Notes under the pieces: model-generated | What the model was told of the DNA's origin: nothing | Databases searched by the model: none | What the model saw: only the letters and a program-made list of their open reading frames with translations | Assembly (NCBI RefSeq): GCF_007860185.1 | Contig: NZ_SJPY01000002.1 | Coordinates: 339,675 to 403,674, forward strand | Length of the DNA: 64,000 bases | DNA from: Novipirellula aureliae | GTDB taxonomy: Bacteria > Planctomycetota > Planctomycetia > Pirellulales > Pirellulaceae | Reading direction: 5' to 3' | Made by a program: the position numbers and the translations under genes | In this document: positions 54,717-62,715 of the stretch, one piece after another | Layout of the letters: every line of letters begins with the position of its first letter | Position numbering within the stretch: position 1 is the first letter of the stretch

Positions 54717-55246
54717 CTTTGTGATCCGTAGCCTCCAGCGTTCGCAGTGCTGCGAGTGGACGCGACTTGGCAGCCTACCGAAGTCGATCGGGCGAGAGCG
54801 AGGCGAAAGGAATTTGTATCGTTGCAACTAGCCCGGATGATTCATTAGCCGTTTTGGCGATAGCGGCCTGCTGATTTAATCGGTTTGACTCGACTTATTG
54901 TTTAACGACAAGCCATAGGCGACCGCTTACGGAAAAGCTGACGCCTTCGGCTAAGCGTTAAACGATTAAATCGACAGCCCGCTAACGCCAAAACGGCTAA
55001 TACGCAGACTGTTTTTCGAGCAATGAACGTAAACGCTTGAAGGCGTAGACGTTAGCAAAACAATTTGCAAGCCCATGAATCATCCGGGCTAGAGCTAAAA
55101 CCAAAGATCAAGTTTACCCCCTGCGACGCGATCCCTAGGCGACACGCCGATGGCTATCGAACTCGAAGCGAACCGTTTAGCAACGAGGTAGTCTTGGGTC
55201 AGGCCCAATACTGTTCGGCACCATAGATGCTCAGAACCAAAGATAC
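54717..55246. other. Intergenic gap filled mainly by a palindromic repeat
   Basis: About 530 bp after topB. It holds the third long palindrome (54828-55092). The remaining flanks show no gene. Near 55225-55250 the motif AGATRCTCAGA occurs twice in tandem. Confidence 0.6.
54828..55092. repeat. Long palindromic repeat, copy 3, complete but interrupted
   Basis: This copy shows both outer ends: CTAGCCCGGATGATTCATTA begins it, and GAATCATCCGGGCTAG (55077-55092) ends it as the inverse. Inside are the 17-18 bp arms and the inner pair found in copies 1 and 2. A 75-bp segment (55002-55076) sits between CGGCTAAT and GAATCATCC, which are adjacent in copy 2. That segment has its own inverted pair, AACGT / ACGTT with CGC / GCG inside (55026-55053). 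Confidence 0.85.
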
Positions 55247-56053
55247 TCAGAGCAGTTCCGAATAACGCAGCGGCCGGCCGGTCATCCACGCAGCATGGCG
55301 TGAGAACTCAGACGAAACCAAGCGGACGACGCGACAGCAATTCGCCAAGCCGAAGAAGTCGACGAGCATGTCGTCGACTCCCGTATGGCGTATGGCATTT
55401 TCGTTCCAAACCGTCCCTGCGTTGACTTTGACCGAGAATCCCAAGTCGGTCAGACGCGAGCCCCAATCGTCACGCCCCTTCTGATTGTCTGCGGCCAAGA
55501 ACACCTTCCGAGTCCCATGAATAGCCGCGCATTTCCCTAGGTTTTCGATCGCTTCGGCTGCTATCACTTCCTCGCCGCGAGCGTACGACACTTCCGACAC
55601 CATATCGGTTGCACGAACGTGAAAGCCGATCATCGTTTGATCAATTCCGATGTCGTCGATGCGTTCTCGGATCGCAGGGGATCGGGGCTGCAGTCGCCAC
55701 ATCTGACGCCAGCCATAGCGTTTCAGGCCGGTACCTACGTGACAAAGATGCTCAACGCACAAAGTCTTTTCAGGGAAAGGCAGCGGTGTCTCGATCAGTT
55801 CGATCCCATCGAGCTGGATCAAATCACACAACTTGTGCTTGAATATAACCCACCGATGGTCTTCCAGATCGCCTTCGAAATCATTGTAGTAGATCCGCCG
55901 CACACGATGATAGCGAGCGAGGAATAGGGCCAAAGAGATTCCACGCAGCCGATCCCCGAAACCCGAACTCCCAATTTCATGCAGGGCGATTCCCTGCAAT
56001 CCCAACCGCGGGACTAGCCAGTTTGCCTCACGGATGATCTTCTTGATTGACAT
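55247..56053 (-). CDS. Fucosyltransferase-like glycosyltransferase (NodZ/O-FucT type fold)
   Basis: The ATG at 56053 (MSIKKIIREANW) is chosen over one 32 codons upstream whose extension looks random. The 268-residue protein carries SGFGDRLRGISLALFLARYH at its start. Near the middle is MIGFHVRATDMVSE, followed by VFLAADNQKGRDDWG, and LVSSEFSRHAAWM at the end. These correspond to the G(I/F)GDRL, H(I/V)RxTD and SxFSxxAA motifs of NodZ/FUT8/O-fucosyltransferase-like GT-B enzymes, which use GDP-sugars. No signal peptide is present, so it is cytoplasmic and likely acts on surface-glycan precursors. It belongs to a cluster of three glycosyltransferase genes. The donor sugar is inferred. Confidence 0.65.
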   Translation of the reverse strand: MSIKKIIREANWLVPRLGLQGIALHEIGSSGFGDRLRGISLALFLARYHRVRRIYYNDFEGDLEDHRWVIFKHKLCDLIQLDGIELIETPLPFPEKTLCVEHLCHVGTGLKRYGWRQMWRLQPRSPAIRERIDDIGIDQTMIGFHVRATDMVSEVSYARGEEVIAAEAIENLGKCAAIHGTRKVFLAADNQKGRDDWGSRLTDLGFSVKVNAGTVWNENAIRHTGVDDMLVDFFGLANCCRVVRLVSSEFSRHAAWMTGRPLRYSELL

Positions 56054-56547
56054 AGCTAAGGTTCTGACAAGAGGTGCGGGGACGCGTTGTCTTGTCCTAA
56101 GGCAGGATAGGAAGTCTAACGTTTTACTGCATCGCCAATGGCTGGCCAACTCTGTTGTTTTCGAGTGTCAGGTATGGTCCATAAGCTTTGGCAATGGAAG
56201 GTGACGATCGATGCCCCCTTGTTCCCCATTCACGGGTGCAGACAAATCGCAAAGAGCCTTGTAGGTGCTACCAATATGACATATCAAGCCCAAAATGACG
56301 AGCAAAGCATACCGTTGTAGTCGCTGGCGTGAGGCCTATCCTTTCACGATAGGGAAGACGATATCGGGGCATAAAACATCAGCCACCCATGCGAAGATAC
56401 GACTGTGTAGCGGCAAAACGCCTGTGATCAAAGGATTCAAATCCAAAGCCGGAAAGAGCTTTGATGCCAGACTTAAACTAGTCGATTGCAAAGCCTGCTT
56501 CGATTTCGGAGTGGCGTTCGAGTCACCCTCACGTTTGCAGTGGATCC
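56054..56547. other. Gap containing a relic of topB
   Basis: About 490 bp between two minus-strand glycosyltransferase genes. Its main content is the topB fragment at 56304-56508. Nothing else is recognised. Confidence 0.6.
56304..56508 (+). pseudogene. Decayed duplicate of the topB 3' end
   Basis: Translation gives KAYRCSRWREAYPFTIGKT and TPVIKGFKSKAGKSFDARLK. The corresponding topB stretches are KAYSCSRWREGCPLTIWKT and SPVIKGFKSNAGKKFDARLK at about 54510-54710. The copy keeps the reading frame but has lost zinc-finger Cys residues and the stop codon. It is in the same orientation as topB. It has no start or upstream domains, so it cannot encode a topoisomerase. Confidence 0.88.
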
Positions 56548-57630
56548 TTAGGCTGTCCTTCGCATCTCGGTTCCGCTCGCTTGATGGCAAGCCGGAGAGG
56601 ATGTAGCTTCCCTTTTCTCCGTAATTGGCAACGAGGGGCGTGCGAATTCTAAATCCACGAATGACGTGAACGGCTTTTTCTTGAAGCGTTCGACTAAATA
56701 ATGGTGAAGCATGATAGCTATGGAATCGATACGCAATCGGAGAGGCAAACCGGTTCGTGAGCACATGTGGATATAGCGTCTCAATTCGCTGTAGGTGGGG
56801 CGTTCCAGCGTTCGAAACTCTCTCGGTAGCAGATTGCCGAGCAAACCGATCTCATAACCGGACTTTTCAACATAGTAGCTGATCAGACGATTTACTTCGA
56901 TCGCATGTTTCAATTTTGTTAGCGTGTCAATCTTTTGTTTCGCATAGCCATTATTTTGATGGATGCGATATTCGACTAGCGGTTCACCGAGGTGATACTT
57001 ATGCGCACCCAGGATAGAAGATCCGTACACCAACACATCGTCGGCCCGGATCCGCCAAGCATCCTCATCTTGATAGGGTAAAACTCGATTGACTAGTTTT
57101 GATCGCATGGACAGACATGATGTCGGGTTACCAACCCAGCGCCGATCAAAGATCGTGCTAAGGGCAGTAAAACCGTAGTCCCGACTTGGCTGTGGAGACG
57201 AGTTTCCTGGAAGTGTCTCGCCAAACTCTTCATAGCCTACGCTTAGGAAATCGATCGTTCGATTCTTGGAAAACAGCGTACTGGCCATCCAATTCAGCCG
57301 AGAATTATAGCGATCGTCAGCATCGAGAAAAAAAATCAGATCGCCTCGACTTTCCTGTACACCACGATGGAAAGCCGATAACTGACCCCCATTCTCCTTC
57401 TCAATAATCATGACGTTGTCATGGGAAGAAAACCGTTGCCTTAAACGACGAACGGAATCATCGATCGATCCATCATCGACGACAATGATTTCATCAAATG
57501 CTAGCTCTTGCTCGATTGCCGATTCAACCGCCTCGCAAACGTAGTCGGCGTAATTGTAGTTGTTGACGAGACAACTCGTGCTTTGTGGTTCTTTTCCGCT
57601 AGAGATCTTGCTCGTCGACTGTGGATGCAC
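56548..57630 (-). CDS. Family 2 glycosyltransferase (GT-A)
   Basis: A 360-residue GT2 enzyme. The N-terminal Rossmann part reads SCLVNNYNYADYVCEAVESA, then EIIVVDDGSIDDS, the nucleotide-sugar aspartates, and LIFFLDADDRYNSRLNWM, the DxD-type metal site. C-terminally there are helices (LRIDSIAIMLHHYLVERFKK) but no clear membrane span. It transfers a sugar from a nucleotide donor to a glycan or lipid acceptor in the cytoplasm. The DNA here is visibly less GC-rich than the housekeeping genes, which with the neighbouring repeat and topB relic suggests acquisition. The last 30 residues overlap the region just after the topB relic. Acceptor and donor are unknown. Confidence 0.88.
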   Translation of the reverse strand: MHPQSTSKISSGKEPQSTSCLVNNYNYADYVCEAVESAIEQELAFDEIIVVDDGSIDDSVRRLRQRFSSHDNVMIIEKENGGQLSAFHRGVQESRGDLIFFLDADDRYNSRLNWMASTLFSKNRTIDFLSVGYEEFGETLPGNSSPQPSRDYGFTALSTIFDRRWVGNPTSCLSMRSKLVNRVLPYQDEDAWRIRADDVLVYGSSILGAHKYHLGEPLVEYRIHQNNGYAKQKIDTLTKLKHAIEVNRLISYYVEKSGYEIGLLGNLLPREFRTLERPTYSELRRYIHMCSRTGLPLRLRIDSIAIMLHHYLVERFKKKPFTSFVDLEFARPSLPITEKREATSSPACHQASGTEMRRTA

Positions 57631-58398
57631 TGAATCGGGAGCGAACAGACTTTGCGACGGGGTATGATCATAATTAGAAATGGTTGCACCTATGGATCCG
57701 AGGTCCAGACGTCAGGGACATGTTCATGCGATGGAAGCCTTGTAGCAACAAATCAGGAATGACTCAAGACAAATTGACTCACCCGTTGGTGTGGGGTGCA
57801 TGACCGGGTTCGTGGCGAATTGCTATGGCAATGAATGTGCCTTGGACTTACGATCCAGAGGCTTAGCTGGGAAAGCTAAGCATTTTGTAGGAGACGAATC
57901 AAACGCAAGACAGGTAATGACGCGAGATTCTCCTAATCGAGTAACCATCAATAGAAACCGGATCCCATCCCGGCATAACAGCATCGTATTATGGTGGGGA
58001 TTTTGCTAATGATCCTTCCGCACGGGCTTTTGGGCCACATCAGCAATGCCACCATCTCCAGCGGGACTGGCAAAACGTTCCTGGCGGTAAGCTGGATCGA
58101 AGCCTATGAACTCAGCGATCCTGAGCGACAATCCCCAACATCATCTGACGAAGGGGGGGCACAACGGTTGACATGGCATTGGATGATTGCGTAATAGCCG
58201 AGCTGTGAAATGTAGATTGTGGTACAGACTTGGGAAGGCGACTCGAGGCAGGCTTGAATGCTTTTTTGGATATATCGAAAGCTATCTAAACACTATCCGC
58301 TTTGGCTCTGTGTTGCTTGAGTCTTCAAATCGGCCGGAGAATGTCCCCGCCGGAGACGGTTTCGCATCACGCACAAAATGATCAACGAGGAGTTCTAA
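57631..58398. other. Long gap between divergent glycan genes
   Basis: About 770 bp with no convincing gene. It contains a perfect 8-bp hairpin, GCTTAGCT / AGCTAAGC at 57861-57881. A short stretch around 58040-58100 translates to SSGTGKTFLAVSW, resembling a Walker A region, without the rest of an ATPase. It may be debris of a lost gene. GAGGAG at 58387-58392 belongs to the next gene. Confidence 0.5.
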
Positions 58399-59850
58399 AT
58401 GAACGTTGTTTTTACTTTTTTAGTCGATTGGACACACCATTTAGCGACGGAGCTCGAGCTTCTACACAAGCATATCGAGCAAGGGGATTCCGTTGCCATT
58501 TTGACATGTTTGAACGATGTTCCGTCGTGTATCACGCAACCATCTGCTTCGCTTGCTGGTTGCAGGCGGTGTATCGAATTGCGTCAAAAAGCGATCGGCC
58601 TTCTTCCCGAATCCGTCCGAATGAACAGCCTCAGCGAGTTCCTCACTCCGGAAGACTATCAGGAGGAAGGCTTGATTGACCCATCGTTTAAAGACATTGA
58701 GCATGCGAAACACTTTCGAGTAGATGATTGGGATTGTGGCTATGCAGCGGTTTCAACGACAATCCACAACTTCCGTGATCACAATCTTTCCACACCGGAG
58801 TCTCAAAACGCATACCGTGGACTGGTCATATCCGGTTTTCGAGCCCATCGAGCGATGAGCCATTATTTAAGCAGCCATAAAGATGTCGATCGTGTCTATC
58901 TCTTCAATGGGCGATTCGCGATGGCCCGAGGGATCATGCGAGCTTGTCAACGCCAAGGGGTTGATGCATATATGCACGAACGTGGCGCGAACAATACAAA
59001 ATACCAACTGTTCAAGAACCATTTGCCTCATGATCGTCCTCCCTTTTTGGAAAGCCTAAACGATGCATGGCATTCTGCGGATCCCGAAGTACGCGAGACG
59101 GAGGGTGCAACTTTCTTTACCAACCGACGAATGGGGATCGAAGATGGATGGACATCATTCACCAAAAAACAGCGCACAGGATTTCTCCCCGAATCCTGGG
59201 ATCCAGCTCAACGTAATTTGGTGATCTTCAATTCTTCGGAAGACGAGTTCATTGGAATTGGAGAGGAATGGAAAAATCCTATTTACCCGTCCCAAGGAAT
59301 TGCCATTCAGCAGATTGCTAACGATCTTCAAAACACAGGCATGAAGATCTACGTTCGCATGCACCCCAATCTTTCGGGCGTCAATAATAGTGACACCGAT
59401 CTGATTAAACTTCTGGACGGAAAAGGAGTTGAAATCATCCTTCCTGAAAGCCGCATCTCTACCTACGATTTGATCGGGCATGCTGAGAAAGTGCTCTCGT
59501 TTGGATCGACGGTTGGGGTCGAGGCAAATTACTGGGGCACGCCTTCGGTGTTGGCGGGCATGAGTTTCTATCGCGAACTCGGTGCGACCTATAACGCCCA
59601 GAGCCACCAAGATGTGCTGGAATTATTACAGGCAAAACTTTCTCCGAAACACCGGCTTGGTGCCCTCCAATATGGATATTACTTGCGGACTTTCGGAATT
59701 CCATTTGAGTATTACAAAGCAAATTCGTTTCATAGCGGTTGTTATCAAGGCCAACAATTCCCACCGTCAACTCGCCGGACGAAAAGAAGCCAGAGGATTA
59801 TCAATACTGGACGCAGTCTGTTTCGAAACTATTTTCGAAAGGCCGGTTAG
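58399..59850 (+). CDS. Capsule-type polysaccharide biosynthesis protein (GT-B-like)
   Basis: A 483-residue protein with a good Shine-Dalgarno sequence (GAGGAG, 6-7 bp before ATG). The N-terminus MNVVFTFLVDWTHHLATELE and CRRCIELRQKAIGLL, then HERGANNTKYQLF in the middle, resemble capsule polysaccharide or CDP-glycerol-type transferases. YVRMHPNLSGVNNSDTDLIK, STYDLIGHAEKVLSFGSTVG and VEANYWGTPSVLAG form the donor-binding half, as in KpsS/KpsC-like proteins. No span is present, so it is cytoplasmic or peripheral. It is divergent from the GT2 gene and is followed at once by a terminator and the IS110 element. The role in a surface glycan is inferred. Confidence 0.78.
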   Translation: MNVVFTFLVDWTHHLATELELLHKHIEQGDSVAILTCLNDVPSCITQPSASLAGCRRCIELRQKAIGLLPESVRMNSLSEFLTPEDYQEEGLIDPSFKDIEHAKHFRVDDWDCGYAAVSTTIHNFRDHNLSTPESQNAYRGLVISGFRAHRAMSHYLSSHKDVDRVYLFNGRFAMARGIMRACQRQGVDAYMHERGANNTKYQLFKNHLPHDRPPFLESLNDAWHSADPEVRETEGATFFTNRRMGIEDGWTSFTKKQRTGFLPESWDPAQRNLVIFNSSEDEFIGIGEEWKNPIYPSQGIAIQQIANDLQNTGMKIYVRMHPNLSGVNNSDTDLIKLLDGKGVEIILPESRISTYDLIGHAEKVLSFGSTVGVEANYWGTPSVLAGMSFYRELGATYNAQSHQDVLELLQAKLSPKHRLGALQYGYYLRTFGIPFEYYKANSFHSGCYQGQQFPPSTRRTKRSQRIINTGRSLFRNYFRKAG

Positions 59851-59865
59851 ATATACCGGTAGTAA

Positions 59866-61775
59866 TCAAGGGGTGGGCGGGGTATGCCCGCCAAGTTTTT
59901 TTTGTTTTTTTCGAGGGCTGGATCGTCGCTGATCGGGAAGTTCAATGTTGAAGGTTTTCGCTAAGTCCAACGCGGATTCGTAGAGCGGTAGTTTGCGATA
60001 CGCGGACCACAGATCCAGAACATTGCCCTGACAACCGCAACTCGATTCGAAACAGCGAAACACTTCTCGCTTGAAATTGACTGAGAACGGTTTGCCTCGA
60101 CCCACGCTCGGATCATGAAGCGGACACTTGCCTCGATGCTGGCCTGCGCCCACTCGAAATGAATAACCCATTTTCGTCAACACGTCGGCCATGCTGATCC
60201 GACTACGAAGCTCCGCGAAATCGATCAGCGGACGGGCGGCAGTTGGTGCAACTTCCGCTTGCACCGTGCCCGCAGATGGATCATCATGAACGATATCATC
60301 CGAATGAGAAACGGGTTCCATCGAAGCAGGGGTGTTGGTGACTACTTTTCCAGTCTCTTCGGAGCCGGATACGTCCTTGTGGCCCGACACCTCTGTTTCT
60401 GCTTTCCCTTTGATCCTGTCGGCTTGCTGAGCGGCTTGACGGGCAGCGCGACGCCTGGCTTCGTACTCGGGATCGAAGTCCGTGTCGGTGGTCCACACGC
60501 CGTAGACTTGCCGCAGCAGTTTTGTCATGCAGTAGCCCCAAGCACACATCGCCGTGTCGCCCGCTTCGAGTCGACGTAGGTACAACGCACGTACTTCCGG
60601 GTTGCCACCGTTGGCGGCCGAAGCACATTTGGCGCACTGCCACAACAGACCCCGAACCAGATCGTTGCCTTGTTTGCACATAACTTTCTTACCTGGCGGG
60701 ATCGGACGACCGAACTTATCAACACCGCTTTGCAGCTCTCGTGGGAAGATGCCGTAGTATCCGACGAGCTTACGATCGGTTTCGAAACGGTCGATCGAGA
60801 TCGCTGTAGCGACGATTGCTGCGGCGGTTTGGTCGCCAATCCCTTTAATCGTGGCAATGCGTTGGTGTGGGCCTTTGGGCAACGCATTGAATGCTTTGAC
60901 GAGCAACTGTTTTCGACGTTTCTCTTCGCTAAGGGAGTGCTGCAGTTCACCGACAAGATCTTGGATCAACTCTTCATCGAGTTCACTGGATTGTTTAGAA
61001 ACAGTGCGTTTTGCAGCATTTTGAATCTCCAACGCCTTCTCTGGCAGAAGATAGGGGATCTTCGTCAGGCTGCTCAGCCGGGCAGCAGCGATTCGTTTGG
61101 CGGTGGGATATTTCATAAGCATCATCAGCACCCAATCGGCGGCGATGTTGGGAGCGAGCGTGGCTAGTTCGGTGAAGACGCAGGTCAAGGCTTCGTGCAG
61201 CGCATTGGTTAGCCGCGTGGTCTGCTTGACTTGTGCTTGCAATCTGGAAGCGATTCGCTTGAGAGTGGTAAATTCGGGCGGTGTGCCGTAGGACGCTTGG
61301 GGCTGTTCGACAACCGCGTAGCGTGCCATGGCATAGCTTTCGGTCTTGTCGGTTTGGTTCTTGGGCGCGACGACGCTATGGTAGTCCTTATTCACTTTAG
61401 GTTGGCCGACCGAGACGGTCATGGGCAGTTGATCAAGGGATCGCACAAAGGCTTCGATGTTGTCGGCGTACTGGCCAGCAGCATCGATGCGAAGGTGCAG
61501 GTGTGCGTTGGGGAATCGTTGGTGCAGTTTTTCCAAGATGATTTGAGTTTGTCATAGTCGGCAGCTTTTTCCATGACGGTTATGGCAGGGGCAGCCCGCT
61601 GTTTATCATCTCGTAGAAAGCTGACATGATGACCGTAGCGACCTGTGTCGATGCCAATTCCAAGATGCTGCACCTTGGGATCAGGCTTGGTGCTGGTGGA
61701 ACTTGGCTTGGTAGCACGTCTGGCGCTACGACGCCAATTTGAGTTTTGATTTTTAAGGGATTGCATGGTGCTCAT
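59866..61775 (-). pseudogene. IS110 transposase fused to a CHC2 zinc finger, split by a frameshift
   Basis: The N-terminal part starts at the ATG at 61775 (AAAGG about 10 bp before it) and reads HLGIGIDTGRYGHHVSF with the first catalytic Asp. At about 61536-61548 the frame changes; the rest continues as LEKLHQRFPNAHLHLRIDAA, TDKTESYAMARYAV and the Transposase_20 domain ATIKGIGDQTAAAIVATA with QSGVDKFG, the serine region. After a linker (KGKAETEVSGHKDVSGSEET) comes a DnaG-type CHC2 finger: DFAELRSRISMADVLTKMGY, CPLHDPSVGRGKPFSVNF, FRCFESSCGCQGNVLDLW. Known IS110 transposases end after the serine domain, so the finger is an addition. A single lost base would explain the shift (LKS-ILEKLH); a programmed shift is less likely. 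No intact product is expected unless ribosomes slip. Confidence 0.85.
59876..59912 (+). terminator. Intrinsic terminator for the capsule-type gene
   Basis: Stem GGCGGG (59876-59881) and CCCGCC (59887-59892), loop GTATG, then AAG followed by eight T, G and seven T. It lies 26 bp after the gene's stop. The same bases encode the last residues (KKQKKLGGHTPP) of the transposase on the other strand. Confidence 0.85.
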
Positions 61776-61925
61776 GGAATTCGCCTTTTGCAAGGAAAGA
61801 GTAGTCGACGATTCGATGTGCTGCGCGACGTAAGTTCCTCCGCTTGGCCCTGGAATGTCGAGGGCCACTTACCCGCTTCAGGGATGAGCCTTGTGATCAG
61901 GGTGGTCAGAGCCACAAGATATACC
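61776..61925 (-). ncRNA. Candidate bridge RNA region of the IS110 element
   Basis: The leader between the left end and the transposase ATG has no ORF. It can form GGCCCT / AGGGCC with a 9-nt loop (about 61845-61866) and CTTGTG / CACAAG near the end (61890-61918). IS110 elements of the IS621 type encode a bridge RNA at this place that pairs with target and donor DNA. Location, size and structure fit; no loop-to-target match has been demonstrated. Confidence 0.4.
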
Positions 61926-62167
61926 TATCGATCTTAGGAAGTGGGTTCGGAGGTGTCCAATCTAACCGCAGGTAGTCAGAGCAACAACGCGTAAAAGGGA
62001 CTCGCCTCACGACACCGAATCCTGCCAAGCGGCGATCATGGCCACCGAGCAGAAAAAACATCAAACGCCCAGTCTCCACCTGGAACGCACGACACATTTT
62101 AGTTTACCAAAAGCCTCTATCTGGCTATACTGGAAATCGCTTACTTTCAACCATACAACGCGTAACG
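61926..62167. other. Gap between the IS110 element and the cassette array
   Basis: About 240 bp without a gene. The last bases (CAACGCGTAACG before TTCCAC) form the recombination point at which cassette 1 begins, so an attI site or the end of an older attC lies here. ACAACGCGTAA occurs twice (about 61983 and 62154). No inverse arm matching the 62167 half-site was found. Confidence 0.5.
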
Positions 62168-62189
62168 TTCCACCACCACGCATATCGCA

Positions 62190-62555
62190 ATGACGTTTCG
62201 TACTTCATTCCTTGATTGGTCGCTTGAGCAATTCCCGGAATTGACGGTCGACTTTGATCGGGAATCCGCGAAGACTCGTCTGCACTTTGCATTTTTGGCG
62301 TTTCGAAAACACACGCAAGCGGCAATCGACAATCATGATCGCGAACGTGTACTTGAGCTATTTGAAATGGCAGACCGCGTTTTGAGATGCGCTTACCCCG
62401 AAATGCGATCACTTTTTCATGTCGTGTACGTCGAAGACCTGCACTTCAATGACGAACGAACGCAGCGATCTTGGGCGGCTGAACTACTTACGCCCGTCCT
62501 CAAAGGCGAGCGTTCGCGGTCGATTCCAGGCTTACCCACTAGCTCAACTTCATGA
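62190..62555 (+). CDS. Cassette 1 protein, DUF7674-like, 121 residues
   Basis: The ATG lies 22 bp after the recombination point at 62167, as normal for an integron cassette; no Shine-Dalgarno sequence is seen. The protein (MTFRTSFLDWSLEQFPELTV, HFAFLAFRKHTQAAIDNHDR, VLELFEMADRVLRCA, MRSLFHVVYVEDLHF) is all-helical and soluble. It resembles the DUF7674 group of small proteins often found beside SMI1/KNR4-like genes. The function is unknown; an immunity or regulatory role is possible. Expression would depend on a promoter upstream in the array. I am sure it is a gene, less sure of the family. Confidence 0.75.
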   Translation: MTFRTSFLDWSLEQFPELTVDFDRESAKTRLHFAFLAFRKHTQAAIDNHDRERVLELFEMADRVLRCAYPEMRSLFHVVYVEDLHFNDERTQRSWAAELLTPVLKGERSRSIPGLPTSSTS

Positions 62556-62603
62556 CAACCCATTTCCGAGGTTACACGATTGGCTGGGCTTTGACTAAAG
62601 TGG

Positions 62604-62694
62604 GTGGAACCATCCGATCAACCGCAGTCGGCCACGACCGTTTACACTGTGGTCAGCGTTAATCTGGCCGACGCGGTTATCGCAAACGTTACCC
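62604..62694 (+). other. attC site of cassette 1
   Basis: R'' GTGGAAC (62604-62610) and R' GTTACCC (62688-62694) bracket inverted arms. The left arm contains CGATCAACCGCAGTCGGCCA and the right arm TGGCCGACGCGGTTATCG. They pair fully except for an extrahelical C and A in the left arm. The site is 91 bp with a 30-nt terminal structure. Confidence 0.92.
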
Positions 62695-62715
62695 GACTCA
62701 AATGTGCTGCCTCCA

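Larger units (their letters stand above)
59849..61925 (-). mobile_element. IS110-family element with a CHC2-fused transposase
   Basis: About 2.07 kb, bounded by the direct repeat AGATATACC (59849-59857 and 61917-61925). It contains a minus-strand IS110-type transposase gene (frameshifted) and a leader of about 140 bp. There are no terminal inverted repeats, as normal for IS110. The boundaries are inferred from the 9-bp repeat and from the end of the GT gene at 59850. It separates the glycan region from the integron cassette array. Confidence 0.65.

Noticed and set aside
54717..56303. The segment between topB and its relic as an intact integrative element
   Set aside because: No integrase, no exact att repeats and no conserved ends; only an old duplication is supported.
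61530..61560. Programmed -1 frameshift as the way to make the IS110 transposase
   Set aside because: The run GGAAAAAC is not a full slippery heptamer, no downstream structure is evident, IS110 elements are not known for recoding, and a one-base loss gives a better protein join.
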